Positions 12,884 to 22,327 of a DNA stretch of 64,000 nucleotides are shown one piece after another. The notes beneath the pieces were generated by a model. That model was given only the letters and a program-made list of their open reading frames with translations. It was not told the origin of the DNA and made no database searches. This stretch comes from Pseudomonas cremoricolorata (GTDB taxonomy: Bacteria > Pseudomonadota > Gammaproteobacteria > Pseudomonadales > Pseudomonadaceae): assembly GCF_000759535.1 (NCBI RefSeq), contig NZ_CP009455.1, positions 744,001-808,000 of the forward strand. Direction: 5' to 3'. The stretch's first letter is position 1, and every line of letters begins with the position of its first letter. The translations under genes were made by a program, and so were the position numbers.

Positions 12884-13366
12884 CTACCCCACTTGCTGAT
12901 TATTGTTGGCGGCCAGAGCGGCACACCATGCTTCGCCGCGAGAACCCTGCGGCGACAGGACCAGGGAGCGTCCGCCCGCCTGCGGGCTCATGGTAATGGT
13001 CAGGTCAGGCTTTGGCAAAACGCCCGCACCCTTTTCTGGCCACTCGAACAGACACAGGGCGTCTTCCTCGAAATAGTCACGAATGCCCATGAACTCCAGC
13101 TCTTCCGGATCGACCAGGCGGTAGAGGTCGAAGTGATAGGCGCGCAGGGCACCGATTTCGTAGGGTTCGACGACGGTAAAGGTCGGACTCTTCACCGCAC
13201 CGGCGTGCCCCAGGCCACGGATCAGGCCGCGGGACAGGGTGGTCTTGCCCGCGCCCAGGTCCCCTTCGAGAAAGATCACGCCATGTCCACCGGTGACCGC
13301 CGCCAGGCGCGCGCCGAAGGCTACGGTAGCCGCTTCGTCGGCAAGAAAAAGGGTTATGCCTGACAC
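12884..13366 (-). CDS. tsaE: tRNA threonylcarbamoyladenosine biosynthesis ATPase TsaE
   Basis: Small P-loop ATPase of the TsaBDE complex that makes t6A37 on ANN-decoding tRNAs. 160 residues with [20 protein letters not shown] (Walker A) at about residues 34-53 and the conserved [12 protein letters not shown] segment after it. The start overlaps the 3' end of nnrD by 13 bp, a common arrangement for this pair. Confidence 0.97.
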   Translation of the reverse strand: MSGITLFLADEAATVAFGARLAAVTGGHGVIFLEGDLGAGKTTLSRGLIRGLGHAGAVKSPTFTVVEPYEIGALRAYHFDLYRLVDPEELEFMGIRDYFEEDALCLFEWPEKGAGVLPKPDLTITMSPQAGGRSLVLSPQGSRGEAWCAALAANNNQQVG

Positions 13367-14214
13367 GCTGAATGTTCCTCCAACAACTTGCGAATGACGG
13401 GAATCAGATCACTGGCAGCCAGGCCTCGGCCCTGCACGCCCAGGCGCTCCCCGGCGCAGGCATGCAGCCACACGCCCAATTGAGCCGCCTGCCAGGCGTC
13501 CAGCCCCTGCGCCAGCAGCGCCGCCAGCACACCAGTGAGAACATCACCGAAGCCTGCGCCAGCCATCGCTGAATGACCACGGTTGCACAGCGCCAGTTCC
13601 CCCTCCGGCCCTGCGATCAGCGTTCCAGCGCCTTTGAGCACGCAGACACTGGCATGTCGCCGGGCCAGCTTGCGCGCCGCCCAAGGTCGATCGGCCTGCA
13701 CCGCTTCGGTGGAAATGCCCAGCAGCCGCGCAGCTTCCCCAGGGTGTGGCGTGAGAATACTGCCGGCCGGCAAGGCCAGCGGCTCGCCGTCGAGCAGGTT
13801 CAGCGCATCGGCATCCCACACCTGTGCCTGTGGGCTGCGCGCGACCACCGACAGCAGACTGCGTCCCCAGGCCGCCTGGCCAAGGCCCGGGCCGACCACC
13901 ACGACGCTGGCGCGCTCGAGCACACCGACCAGCTGATTGGCCGAACTCACGCCCAGGCACATGACTTCCGGCAAACGCGCAAGGCCGGCCACCACGTGCT
14001 CAGGGCGCGTCGCCACGCTGACCAGGCCGGTGCCGCAGCGCAACGCCGCCTCGGCGCTGAGCAATACTGAGCCGCCGGTGCCCAAGTCGCCACCGACCAC
14101 CAGCGCATGGCCGAAGTCGCCTTTGTGGGCACTCGGTTTGCGTGCAGCCAGGCCTGGGAGGTCACGCGCAACGAGGGGGTGCGCAGGGTTTGTAGGACGT
14201 TTGGTCTGGGGCAT
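13354..14214 (-). CDS. nnrD: ADP-dependent NAD(P)H-hydrate dehydratase (stand-alone)
   Basis: Repairs hydrated NAD(P)H by ADP-dependent dehydration. The 286-residue protein is a ribokinase-like carbohydrate-kinase fold with [13 protein letters not shown] near the N-terminus, [22 protein letters not shown] and the signature [10 protein letters not shown]. The start chosen is the ATG at 14214 ([16 protein letters not shown]); the upstream extension to 14310 runs into queG and has no homologous character. The N-terminal epimerase (NnrE) domain found in E. coli Nnr is absent, so the epimerase, if any, must be elsewhere. Divergent from queG with a 65-bp gap. Confidence 0.93.
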   Translation of the reverse strand: MPQTKRPTNPAHPLVARDLPGLAARKPSAHKGDFGHALVVGGDLGTGGSVLLSAEAALRCGTGLVSVATRPEHVVAGLARLPEVMCLGVSSANQLVGVLERASVVVVGPGLGQAAWGRSLLSVVARSPQAQVWDADALNLLDGEPLALPAGSILTPHPGEAARLLGISTEAVQADRPWAARKLARRHASVCVLKGAGTLIAGPEGELALCNRGHSAMAGAGFGDVLTGVLAALLAQGLDAWQAAQLGVWLHACAGERLGVQGRGLAASDLIPVIRKLLEEHSACQA

Positions 14215-14279
14215 GGGGTCAAGGGCTCCGATGTCTGGCAGAATTATACGCACCTGAGCCCGTATTGCCTTATCCGTCC

Positions 14280-15374
14280 ATGTCCGCTTGCCTCCCCGAC
14301 CTGCCCACACTGACCCAGTCGATCAAGGACTGGGGCCGTGAACTCGGCTTTGCCCACGTCGGCATCGCCGGCATCGAGCTGGGCGAACACGAACAGCACC
14401 TGCAGCGCTGGCTCGACGCCGGGTATCACGGTGAGCTGGAGTACATGGCCGCCCACGGCAGCAAGCGCTCGCGCCCGGCCGAGCTGATTCCCGGCACCTT
14501 GCGGGTGATCTCGCTGCGCATGGACTACCTGCCCGGCGACACGCAGATGGCCAAACGCCTGGCCCAACCGGAAAAAGCCTACATCTCGCGCTATGCCCTG
14601 GGCCGCGACTACCACAAGCTGGTGCGCAAACGCGTGCAGCACCTGGCCGAACGCATTCAGCAGGCCATCGGCCCGTTCGGCTACCGGGCCTTCGTCGACA
14701 GTGCGCCGGTGCTGGAAAAGGCCATCGCGCAACAGGCCGGCCTGGGCTGGATCGGCAAGAACACCCTGCTGCTCAACCGCAAAGCCGGCAGCTATTTCTT
14801 CCTCGCCGAGCTGTTCGTCGACTTGCCGCTGCCGGTCGACGAGGCCCAGGCCAGCGAACACTGCGGCCGCTGCCAGGCCTGCCTTGATGTGTGTCCGACG
14901 CAAGCCTTCGTCGGGCCCTACCTGATGGACGCGCGGCGCTGCATTTCCTACCTCACCATCGAGCTGAAGAACGCCATCCCCGTGGAATTGCGCGGGCTGA
15001 TCGGCAATCGGGTGTTCGGCTGCGACGACTGTCAGATCGTCTGCCCGTGGAACCGCTTCGCCAAGCCGACCGAGGAAGCCGACTTCATGCCGCGCCACGG
15101 CCTGGACAACGCCGAGCTGGCCGAGCTGTTCCTGTGGGATGAGGCGCGCTTTCTCAGCCTCAGCGAAGGCTCGCCACTGCGCCGCGCCGGCTACGAGCGC
15201 TGGCTGCGCAACCTGGCGGTGGGCCTGGGCAATGCGCCCTCGACCATCCCCGTCCTGGAAGCCCTCAAGGCACGCCGCGAGCATCCTTCGGAACTGGTAA
15301 GGGAACACGTCGAATGGGCGCTTGCCGAACATCAGCGCCGCTCTGGCGGCGAGTCGCCAGGTACTTGCAGCTAG
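14280..15374 (+). CDS. queG: Epoxyqueuosine reductase
   Basis: Cobalamin and Fe-S dependent enzyme that reduces epoxyqueuosine to queuosine in the tRNA wobble base. 364 residues; the N-terminal cobalamin domain contains FVDSAPVLEKAIAQQAGLG (about residues 138-156), and two 4Fe-4S clusters come from CGRCQACLDVCP (about 195) and CDDCQIVCPW (about 247), followed by a short HEAT-like C-terminus. Start uncertain: the ATG at 14280 matches the family N-terminus but lacks a clear Shine-Dalgarno; an in-frame TTG lies at 14265. Confidence 0.95.
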   Translation: MSACLPDLPTLTQSIKDWGRELGFAHVGIAGIELGEHEQHLQRWLDAGYHGELEYMAAHGSKRSRPAELIPGTLRVISLRMDYLPGDTQMAKRLAQPEKAYISRYALGRDYHKLVRKRVQHLAERIQQAIGPFGYRAFVDSAPVLEKAIAQQAGLGWIGKNTLLLNRKAGSYFFLAELFVDLPLPVDEAQASEHCGRCQACLDVCPTQAFVGPYLMDARRCISYLTIELKNAIPVELRGLIGNRVFGCDDCQIVCPWNRFAKPTEEADFMPRHGLDNAELAELFLWDEARFLSLSEGSPLRRAGYERWLRNLAVGLGNAPSTIPVLEALKARREHPSELVREHVEWALAEHQRRSGGESPGTCS

Positions 15375-15397
15375 GCGCTAGCGACTTGCAGCTCGCT

Positions 15398-16009
15398 TCA
15401 CTGCTGATCGTTGTAGTGAAACTTGGGCATTTCCCAATGGAACCGAATCGCCAGCAAACGCAGCAGAAAGCCGCCGAACAGGGTCAGCAGCATGCCTTGC
15501 TCGGCGGGCAACTTGAAGTACACACAGCCCAGGTAGAACCAGGCCGCGGCGAAGGACACGCTGGCGTATAGCTCGCGGCGAAACACCAGCGGGATGTCGT
15601 TGCAGAAGATGTCGCGCAGAATGCCGCCGAACACACCGGTGATCACCCCACTGATCGACGCCACCAGCATGCCGTGCCCCATTTCCAGTGCGGTCATGCA
15701 GCCGATCAGGGTGAAGGCCACCAGGCCGAGGGCGTCGAGTACCAGAAACAGTGAGCGCAAGCGGCGCATCAATGGTGCGATGAGGATGGTGACGATCGCC
15801 GCCAGGCTGGTCAGCACCAGGTATTCCGGGTGCTTGACCCAGGTCAGCGGGTAATGCCCGAGCAACACGTCGCGTACCGAGCCGCCACCGAGCGCGGTCA
15901 CGCAGGCAATCAGCACCACACCAAACCAGTCCATGCCGCGGCGACCCGCCGACAATGCCCCGGTCATGGCTTCGGCGGTGATGGCGATCAGGTAGAGCAT
16001 GAGCAGCAT
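15398..16009 (-). CDS. TRIC-family (UPF0126) membrane channel
   Basis: Inner-membrane protein of the trimeric intracellular cation channel (TRIC)/UPF0126 family, whose prokaryotic members conduct K+ or Na+. The 203-residue protein is almost wholly hydrophobic, with about seven membrane segments arranged as two similar halves; each half carries a glycine-rich turn followed by Arg-Asp (GGGSVRDVLLG and GGILRDIFCNDIP). Convergent with queG (23-bp gap). The physiological substrate cannot be read from sequence. Confidence 0.9.
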   Translation of the reverse strand: MLLMLYLIAITAEAMTGALSAGRRGMDWFGVVLIACVTALGGGSVRDVLLGHYPLTWVKHPEYLVLTSLAAIVTILIAPLMRRLRSLFLVLDALGLVAFTLIGCMTALEMGHGMLVASISGVITGVFGGILRDIFCNDIPLVFRRELYASVSFAAAWFYLGCVYFKLPAEQGMLLTLFGGFLLRLLAIRFHWEMPKFHYNDQQ

Positions 16010-16099
16010 GGCGGCAGGTCCGGGCGCGAAAGGCGCGCAGTCTACCCAGTCTGCCTGCGCACCAGAAGGGGGCAGCCTGACAATCGCGGCCGCCGGGCC

Positions 16100-16642
16100 T
16101 CAGAACTTGATGAAATGCTTGCGATAATGACGCAGTTCTGCGATCGACTCGCGGATGTCATCCAGCGCCAGGTGCGTGCCACCTTTCTGGAAACTGTCGC
16201 GCACATGCGGTGCCCAGCGCGCGGCCAGCTCCTTGAGGGTGGACACGTCGAGGTTGCGGTAGTGAAAGTAGCTTTCCAGCGTTTTCATATGGCGATACAG
16301 GAAACGTCGATCCTGGCAGATGCTGTTGCCACAGATCGGCGACTTGCCGCGCGGCACCCATTGCTCGAGGAAGGCCAAGGTCTGCGCCTCGGCCTCGGCC
16401 ATGCTGACGCGGCTGTCGCGCACGCGCTGGGTCAGCCCGGAATTGCCGTGGGTACGGGTGTTCCACTCGTCCATGCGCGCCAGCACTTCATCGCTGTGAT
16501 GAATGGCGATCACCGGGCCTTCCTCCAGGGTATTGAGCTCGCTGTCGGTGACGATGGTGGCCATCTCGATGATGACGTCGGTGTCTGGATCGAGACCGGT
16601 CATTTCCAGGTCGATCCAGATCAGGTTCTGTGGGTTGGACAT
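16100..16642 (-). CDS. orn: Oligoribonuclease
   Basis: DEDDh 3'-5' exonuclease that degrades 2-5 nt RNAs, including pGpG from c-di-GMP turnover. 180 residues with [17 protein letters not shown] (ExoI, about residues 10-26), the [11 protein letters not shown] segment (ExoII) and [11 protein letters not shown] (ExoIII) near the C-terminus. Divergent from rsgA, as in most gamma-proteobacteria. Confidence 0.98.
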   Translation of the reverse strand: MSNPQNLIWIDLEMTGLDPDTDVIIEMATIVTDSELNTLEEGPVIAIHHSDEVLARMDEWNTRTHGNSGLTQRVRDSRVSMAEAEAQTLAFLEQWVPRGKSPICGNSICQDRRFLYRHMKTLESYFHYRNLDVSTLKELAARWAPHVRDSFQKGGTHLALDDIRESIAELRHYRKHFIKF

Positions 16643-16782
16643 AAGCGCTCCTTGAATGATGCGTCATAGTAGCCTAGCCGCCCGTACCGCCAAAGCTCGC
16701 CAGCCCGTGCCTGACGGGCCGTAGCAGGCGGGCCGTGCTAGACTGCCGGCTGTTTTCCAGCAGCCACCTCCACGGGAAGTTC

Positions 16783-17814
16783 ATGGCCAAACGCCAACTC
16801 AATCGCCGCCAGAACTGGCGCATCGAAAAAATCCAGGGCGAGCGCGCCGCTCGTGCCGCCAAGCGCGAGCAGCAGACCCTCAAGGAACTGGAAGGCGGCG
16901 ACCTGGGCCCGGAGCAACTGGGCCTGGTGATCGCCCACTTCGGTGTGCAAGTGGAAGTCGAAGCCCAGGACGGCGACAGCGCCGGGCAAGTGTTCCGCTG
17001 CCACCTGCGGGCCAACCTGCCGGCGCTGGTCACAGGCGACCGTGTCGTATGGCGCGCAGGCAACCAGGGCATCGGCGTGATCGTCGCGCAGATGCCGCGC
17101 AGCACCGAGCTGCGCCGGCCGAACAACCACGGTCAACTCAAACCGGTGGCTGCCAACGTCGACCTCATCGTCATCGTCTTCGCCCCGGCGCCCGAGCCGC
17201 ATCCCAACCTCATCGACCGCTACCTGGTGGCAGCCGAGCATGCCGGCATTCGTCCCCTGCTGCTGCTGAACAAGGCCGACCTGATCGACGAAGACAACGG
17301 CCCGGCGCTGAACGCCCTGCTCGAGGTCTACCGTGACCTCGGCTACCCGCTGCTGGAAGTCTCGGCGCACCACGGCGACGGCATGCAGCGTTTGCAGGCG
17401 ATGCTCGCCGGACACATCAGCGTGTTCGTCGGCCAGTCCGGGGTGGGCAAGTCGTCGCTGGTCAACAGCCTGCTGCCACAGGCGCAGACCCGTGTCGGTG
17501 ACCTCTCCGAGTGGTCCGGGCAAGGCACCCACACCACCACCACCGCGCGGCTGTACCACTTCCCCAACGGCGGCAACCTGATCGACTCCCCCGGAATTCG
17601 CGAGTTTGGCCTGGTCCACGTCAGTCGCCATGACGTCGAAGAGGGCTTCATCGAGTTCCGCGACCTGTTCGGCACCTGCCGCTTCCGCGACTGCAAGCAC
17701 GACCGCGAACCGGGTTGCGCCCTGCTCATGGCCCTTGAAGACGGCCGCATCAAGCCACAGCGCATGCACAGCTACCGGTCGATCATCGCCAGCCTGCCGG
17801 AAGACAGCTACTGA
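16783..17814 (+). CDS. rsgA: Small-ribosomal-subunit biogenesis GTPase RsgA
   Basis: Circularly permuted GTPase that tests and releases maturation factors from the 30S subunit. 343 residues: basic N-terminus ([16 protein letters not shown]), OB fold, then a G domain with motifs in permuted order ([10 protein letters not shown] before [15 protein letters not shown]), and a C-terminal zinc knuckle with [14 protein letters not shown]. The ATG at 16783 has GGGAAG upstream; an upstream extension of 16 codons is not homologous. Ends in a bidirectional terminator shared with motB. Confidence 0.97.
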   Translation: MAKRQLNRRQNWRIEKIQGERAARAAKREQQTLKELEGGDLGPEQLGLVIAHFGVQVEVEAQDGDSAGQVFRCHLRANLPALVTGDRVVWRAGNQGIGVIVAQMPRSTELRRPNNHGQLKPVAANVDLIVIVFAPAPEPHPNLIDRYLVAAEHAGIRPLLLLNKADLIDEDNGPALNALLEVYRDLGYPLLEVSAHHGDGMQRLQAMLAGHISVFVGQSGVGKSSLVNSLLPQAQTRVGDLSEWSGQGTHTTTTARLYHFPNGGNLIDSPGIREFGLVHVSRHDVEEGFIEFRDLFGTCRFRDCKHDREPGCALLMALEDGRIKPQRMHSYRSIIASLPEDSY

Positions 17815-17841
17815 TCCGTGCGCTGCCTGCAGCACGCATAC

Positions 17842-17874
17842 AAAAACGCCCATGAGTGATTCATGGGCGTTTTT
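17842..17874. terminator. Bidirectional terminator rsgA/motB
   Basis: AAAAACGCCCATGA and TCATGGGCGTTTTT form a 14-bp inverted repeat with a 5-nt loop. It has T runs on both strands, so it can end rsgA from the left and motAB from the right. Confidence 0.92.
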
Positions 17875-17892
17875 CGTTGCGCACGTTGCGGG

Positions 17893-18945
17893 CTATTCCT
17901 GGGTGTCTTCCATGCGCAGGGTGCCGTCCTCGAAGATGTTCAGCTTCTGGCGCAGCTCGCGATGCTGCATCGGCACTTGCTCGACCGGCCCCGGCGTCGC
18001 ACCGCTGGGTGCGGTGCCGCTGGCCGGTGTTGCACCCTGCGGGGTGGCACTGGACGGCGGCTGGTCGGCCGGCGCCGCAGGGTTGTGCTGGCTGCCCTGC
18101 TCGCCTTCGATGTCGCGCTGAGCTTTTTTGGTCAGCACGACGATGTCGATACGCCGGTTGACCGGGTTGAGCGGGTCTTTACGGTCGAACAACGAGGATG
18201 AAGCGTAGCCCACCACACGCGCCACCTGGTCGTCCGGGTAGCCACCGGCCACCAGCGCCCGCCGCGCGGCGTTGGCGCGGTTGGCAGACAGTTCCCAGTT
18301 GCCGAAACCGCCGCTGCCGGCGAACGGCTTGGCGTCGGTGTGGCCGCTGACGCTGATCTTGTTCGGCACCGCCTTGATGGTGTCGGCCATGGCCAGCAGG
18401 ATGTCTTCGAAGTACGGCTGCAAACGCGCGCTGCCCAGATCGAACATGGGCCGGTTCTCGGCATCCATGATCTGGATGCGCAGGCCATCCTGAGTGATCT
18501 CGAACAGAATCTGGTCCTTGAACTTCTGCAGTTCAGGGTTCTCGTTGACCTTGTTCTGCAGTTCCTGCAACAGCAACTCCAGGCGCTCGCGCTCGACCTG
18601 CTCGGCCATGCTCTCGACCTGGTCCTTGCTCACCTCAGGGGTGACCTGCGGCGTGGTCTCGAATTTCTCTTCCGGATTGATGGTCTTGTCCGGGGCCATC
18701 TGCGGCGTCCCGCCCAGGTCGATGACGTAGGGCGTGCCGCTTTCAGCGAAGCCGATAGGGTCCTGGAAATAGCCGGCGATGGCGATCTTCTGTTCCGGGG
18801 TCGCGGTGGACAACAGCCACAACACCAGAAAGAACGCCATCATCGCCGTGGCGAAGTCGGCGAAGGCGATCTTCCAGGCGCCGCCGTGGTGGCCGTCGCC
18901 GAAGCGCTTGACGCGCTTGACGATGATGGGCTGGTTGTTCTCCAT
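17893..18945 (-). CDS. motB: Flagellar stator protein MotB
   Basis: Peptidoglycan-anchored half of the proton-driven stator. 350 residues: short basic N-terminus, one membrane segment with the proton-binding aspartate (FADFATAMMAFFLVLWLL, about residues 28-45), a plug and linker region, an OmpA-like peptidoglycan-binding domain (about 155-265, including SVSGHTDAKPFAG) and a low-complexity Pro/Ala/Thr-rich tail (about 290-330). Three bases after motA. The context (rsgA, motA) matches Pseudomonas MotAB rather than MotCD. Confidence 0.97.
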   Translation of the reverse strand: MENNQPIIVKRVKRFGDGHHGGAWKIAFADFATAMMAFFLVLWLLSTATPEQKIAIAGYFQDPIGFAESGTPYVIDLGGTPQMAPDKTINPEEKFETTPQVTPEVSKDQVESMAEQVERERLELLLQELQNKVNENPELQKFKDQILFEITQDGLRIQIMDAENRPMFDLGSARLQPYFEDILLAMADTIKAVPNKISVSGHTDAKPFAGSGGFGNWELSANRANAARRALVAGGYPDDQVARVVGYASSSLFDRKDPLNPVNRRIDIVVLTKKAQRDIEGEQGSQHNPAAPADQPPSSATPQGATPASGTAPSGATPGPVEQVPMQHRELRQKLNIFEDGTLRMEDTQE

Positions 18946-18948
18946 GAC

Positions 18949-19800
18949 TCAGCGACCGCGCACCGCTTGTTCCAGCTCGGCGAAGCTTGGCCGGTGGCCC
19001 GGATAAAGCACCTTGCGGCCGAACTCCACCGCCAGCGACGGCGGCATGCCGGAGGCCGAGGCCACCAGCGAGGCCTTGATCGCCTCGTACACGTTGAGCT
19101 CTTCCTTGGCGTCGTGCTTGAGGCAGTTGGCCAACGGCCCGAAGAAGCCATAGGCGGCGAGAATACCGAAGAAGGTGCCCACCAGCGCCGCACCGACGTG
19201 CATGCCGATGGCCGCCTGGTCGCCATCGCCCAGCGAGGCCATGGTCACCACGATACCCAGTACCGCCGCGACGATACCGAAGCCCGGCATGCCGTCGGCA
19301 ATGCCGGTCACGGCGTGGGATGGGTGTTCGAGTTCTTCCTTCATGTTCAACAGCTCCATGTCGAACAGCCCCTCCAGCTCATGGGGCGCCATGTTGCCGG
19401 TGGACATGATGCGCAGGTAGTCGCAGATGAACGCGGTCATCGCGGCGTCGCCGACGATGGTCGGGTATTTGCTGAAGATCGGGCTGGCGGCGGGGTCTTC
19501 GATGTCGGCCTCGATGGCCATCATGCCCTCGCGACGGCTCTTGTTGAGGATCTCGTAGACCAGGCCGAGCACTTCAAGATAGAAGGCGTGGTTGAAGCGC
19601 GAGCCGAACATCTTCAGCGACTTCTTGAACACATGCATGGTCATGTGGCCGGGGTTGGCCTGAATGAATGCGCCCAGCGCAGCGCCACCGATAATGAGCA
19701 CTTCGAATGGCTGAATCAGTGCCGCGATCTTGCCATGGGAGAGCACGTAACCGCCGAGCACGCTGGCGAATACGATGATGATGCCGATAATTTTAGCCAT
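18949..19800 (-). CDS. motA: Flagellar stator protein MotA
   Basis: Stator subunit that couples ion flow to torque on FliG. 283 residues with four membrane segments (two near residues 3-50, two near about 165-225) and a large cytoplasmic loop containing the charged region that contacts the rotor. The conserved GMPGFGIVAAVLGIV segment starts the third helix. Followed directly by motB and preceded by a good sigma-28 promoter. Confidence 0.97.
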   Translation of the reverse strand: MAKIIGIIIVFASVLGGYVLSHGKIAALIQPFEVLIIGGAALGAFIQANPGHMTMHVFKKSLKMFGSRFNHAFYLEVLGLVYEILNKSRREGMMAIEADIEDPAASPIFSKYPTIVGDAAMTAFICDYLRIMSTGNMAPHELEGLFDMELLNMKEELEHPSHAVTGIADGMPGFGIVAAVLGIVVTMASLGDGDQAAIGMHVGAALVGTFFGILAAYGFFGPLANCLKHDAKEELNVYEAIKASLVASASGMPPSLAVEFGRKVLYPGHRPSFAELEQAVRGR

Positions 19801-19864
19801 AAGTTCAACGCATTAGCGGATGTGATCAAGGACCGGGAGGGGTGCTCTGAAACTCTTCTTCTAC

Positions 19865-19891
19865 TTATCGGCAGAACTGCGCCAGACTATA
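19865..19891 (-). promoter_or_regulatory. FliA (sigma-28) promoter for motAB
   Basis: Minus strand reads TATAGTCT - 11 nt - GCCGATAA, against the class IV flagellar consensus TAAAGTTT-N11-GCCGATAA: a perfect -10, 6 of 8 in the -35 and exact spacing. Transcription would start about 55 bp before the motA ATG. Confidence 0.8.
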
Positions 19892-19930
19892 GGCACTCCT
19901 AGCGAAAAGCCAGTTCGGACTGATGTCAAA

Positions 19931-21466
19931 ATGCCAAGTGAAACCAAGGTGCCCGCTCAGATTCCCTCGACGCTAGAGGCCTGGGTCAAGCTGCTCGATG
20001 GCGTCCGCGTCCCGGTGCCCAAGGACAGTCACGACCGCGTGTTGTCGGCCATCAACGACAGCCGCCGCTCGATGCGTGACATCGCCGAACTGATGCAAGG
20101 CAGCCCCGCCCTGGTGCTGTCGGTGATGCGTGAGGCCAACCATTCGGCCAATGCCAGCCAGGCCGAGCCGGCTGAAAGCCTGGAGGTGGCGCTCAACCGC
20201 CTGGGCCTGGGTCGCTGCGCGCAATTGCTCGGGCGCCTGCCCGCGCTACCCAGGGATGACATGCCGCCGGTGCTCAACCAGTTCGTGCAGATCAGCCAGC
20301 ACGCCAGCCAGCAGGCCAGCGGTCTGTTCGCCAGCCGCCTGGCGCGTCTGTGGCAGGAAATCCACTGGGGCAGCCTGTTGTTCCTTTCCCCTTTGTGGCC
20401 TTTGGCGCTGGTCTATCCGGCGCTGCTCGATGCCTGGGAGCTGCGAGTGATTCACAAGGGCGAGGTGGCCGCCGAGGTCGAGCACGAGCTGTTCGGCGTG
20501 CGCATTCTGGAGCTGTGCCGCGCCGTGGCCGAGCACTGGCGCCTCCCGGAGTGGGTGACCCAAGGCTATCGCCTGCTGCTCGAAGAACGCGATCTGCTGG
20601 CGCAGGTGCTGACCATCGCCCGCGCCCAGGACCCGCTGGAGCAACAGCACCGCCTGGACGCCGAGGCTGGATTGCGGCGCTGGTTCAATCAGCCGGCCAA
20701 TACCGTATTGCTGGCCAACAATCTGGCCCTCGCGGCACAGGTCGGCTGGGACAACCCGCACCTGTTGCGCTGGCAGTTACTCACGGCGTTGTATCTGCAA
20801 ACCTCGCTGGAAGACGTGCAGAATCAGGTTCACCAACAGGCCGCGCAAAGCGCCCGGCGCCATGCCCGCGCCGGCCTGTTCCACCCGGCCGAAGCGTTAC
20901 TCTGGCCTTGGCAGCACCGCCGTCAGCATCCCGATATGCAGGCGCCTTCCCCACCGGCTGCTGACGAGCTGGAACGCTGGCGTGAACTGTGTGGCGACCT
21001 GCTGGCGCAACCAAGCCGCTTCAGCAATGCCGTGCACCTCTCGACCCAGGCCCGCGAGGCCCTCACCGCCTGCGGTTTTACCCGTGTGATGCTGCTCTCG
21101 GTCGACCGCGTCAACGAATGCCTGCGCGTGCAGCAGACTGCCGGGCTGCCCAGGGAGGCCATGGCGCTGAGTCTGCCCACCGTCGGCAATCGGTTGTTCG
21201 AGCGCCTGCTCAATCAGGCCGCGCAATTGCGCCTGACGCCCGACAACCATCGCCAGTTCAGCGCGCTGATGCCTGTACCGCTGCGCGCCATGCTGCGCAG
21301 CGAGCATTTGCTGATCCGCTCGCTGGCAGTGAACAATCAGGTGCTGATGGTGCTGCTGGCCGACCAGAACGCGCGCCCGCTGGCCGATCTGAGTGTCCAG
21401 GCGTTCGGCAAAACGGCGCAATGCATCGAACGCGCTCTGGCCACGTTCGGTAACCGCAGCGCCTGA
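19931..21466 (+). CDS. HDOD-domain signalling protein
   Basis: 511-residue cytosolic protein. The N-terminal part (about residues 15-270) is an HDOD domain, a non-catalytic relative of HD hydrolases used for signal integration (RDIAELMQGSPALVLSVMREANHS and ALNRLGLGRCAQLLGRLPAL are typical). The C-terminal 160 residues alternate hydrophobic strands and helices in a GAF-like pattern (GFTRVMLLSVDRVNECLRV; LAVNNQVLMVLLADQ), my inference only. Start at 19931; the Shine-Dalgarno is weak. Divergent from motAB, which may hint at motility or surface signalling, but function is not known. Confidence 0.85.
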   Translation: MPSETKVPAQIPSTLEAWVKLLDGVRVPVPKDSHDRVLSAINDSRRSMRDIAELMQGSPALVLSVMREANHSANASQAEPAESLEVALNRLGLGRCAQLLGRLPALPRDDMPPVLNQFVQISQHASQQASGLFASRLARLWQEIHWGSLLFLSPLWPLALVYPALLDAWELRVIHKGEVAAEVEHELFGVRILELCRAVAEHWRLPEWVTQGYRLLLEERDLLAQVLTIARAQDPLEQQHRLDAEAGLRRWFNQPANTVLLANNLALAAQVGWDNPHLLRWQLLTALYLQTSLEDVQNQVHQQAAQSARRHARAGLFHPAEALLWPWQHRRQHPDMQAPSPPAADELERWRELCGDLLAQPSRFSNAVHLSTQAREALTACGFTRVMLLSVDRVNECLRVQQTAGLPREAMALSLPTVGNRLFERLLNQAAQLRLTPDNHRQFSALMPVPLRAMLRSEHLLIRSLAVNNQVLMVLLADQNARPLADLSVQAFGKTAQCIERALATFGNRSA

Positions 21467-21508
21467 TGCTTGCGCTACACTGGCCGCTATTTTTTCCGGA
21501 GACCGTAG

Positions 21509-22318
21509 ATGACTGACTTTTCCGGCTTGCCGCTGGTCATCGAGGCCGCGGACCTGCTGCCGCGCCTCGATTGCCCGCAGTTGATCCTGGTCGACCTGAC
21601 CAGCGCCAATCGGTACGCCAGCGGGCATATTCCCGGCGCACGCTGGATCGACGGCAAACGCACCCAACTCGGCCAGCCGCCTGCGCCGGGCCTGCTGCCA
21701 GCCATGTCCGACCTGCAGCGACTGTTCAGTGAGCTCGGTCACCGTGACGATGCGGTCTACGTGGTCTACGACGACGAAGGCGGCGCCTGGTCGGGGCGTT
21801 TCATCTGGCTGCTCGACGTCATCGGTCATCGCCACTATCACTATCTCAACGGCGGCATCCAGGCCTGGCCTGCCGATACCCTCAGCACCGAGGTGCCGGC
21901 CAGCGCCAACACCCCGGTGACCTTGCAGTTGCACACTGAACCCACCGCCACCCGCGAATACCTGCAAAGCCGCCTGGGCGCCGACGACCTGGCGATCTGG
22001 GACGCCCGCGCGCCCGAGGAATTCAACGGCAGCAAGGTGCTCGCCGCCCGCGGCGGACACATCCCCGGTGCAATCAATCTGGAATGGATCGCCGGCATCG
22101 ACAGCAATGATCAGTTGCGTATTCGCGCCGATATCGCCGAGGTGTTGCAGGGCCTGGGCATCACCCCTGACAAGGAAGTGATCACCCACTGCCAGAGTCA
22201 TCGCCGTTCCGGCTTCACTTACCTGGTGGCCAAGTCCCTCGGTTATCCACGGGTCAAGGCCTATGCCGGTTCGTGGGGCGAATGGGGCAATCACCCGGAC
22301 ACGCCTGTAGACGTTTAA
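21509..22318 (+). CDS. rhdA: Thiosulfate sulfurtransferase (tandem rhodanese)
   Basis: Transfers sulfane sulfur from thiosulfate to cyanide or other thiophilic acceptors; in cyanogenic pseudomonads it contributes to cyanide protection. The 269-residue protein has an inactive rhodanese domain (about 8-125) and a catalytic one (about 155-265) with Cys228 in the loop THCQSHRRS, resembling the CQTHHRS loop of Azotobacter RhdA. GGAG lies just upstream of the ATG. Psd follows 9 bp later. Confidence 0.93.
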   Translation: MTDFSGLPLVIEAADLLPRLDCPQLILVDLTSANRYASGHIPGARWIDGKRTQLGQPPAPGLLPAMSDLQRLFSELGHRDDAVYVVYDDEGGAWSGRFIWLLDVIGHRHYHYLNGGIQAWPADTLSTEVPASANTPVTLQLHTEPTATREYLQSRLGADDLAIWDARAPEEFNGSKVLAARGGHIPGAINLEWIAGIDSNDQLRIRADIAEVLQGLGITPDKEVITHCQSHRRSGFTYLVAKSLGYPRVKAYAGSWGEWGNHPDTPVDV

Positions 22319-22327
22319 GGAAACCCA

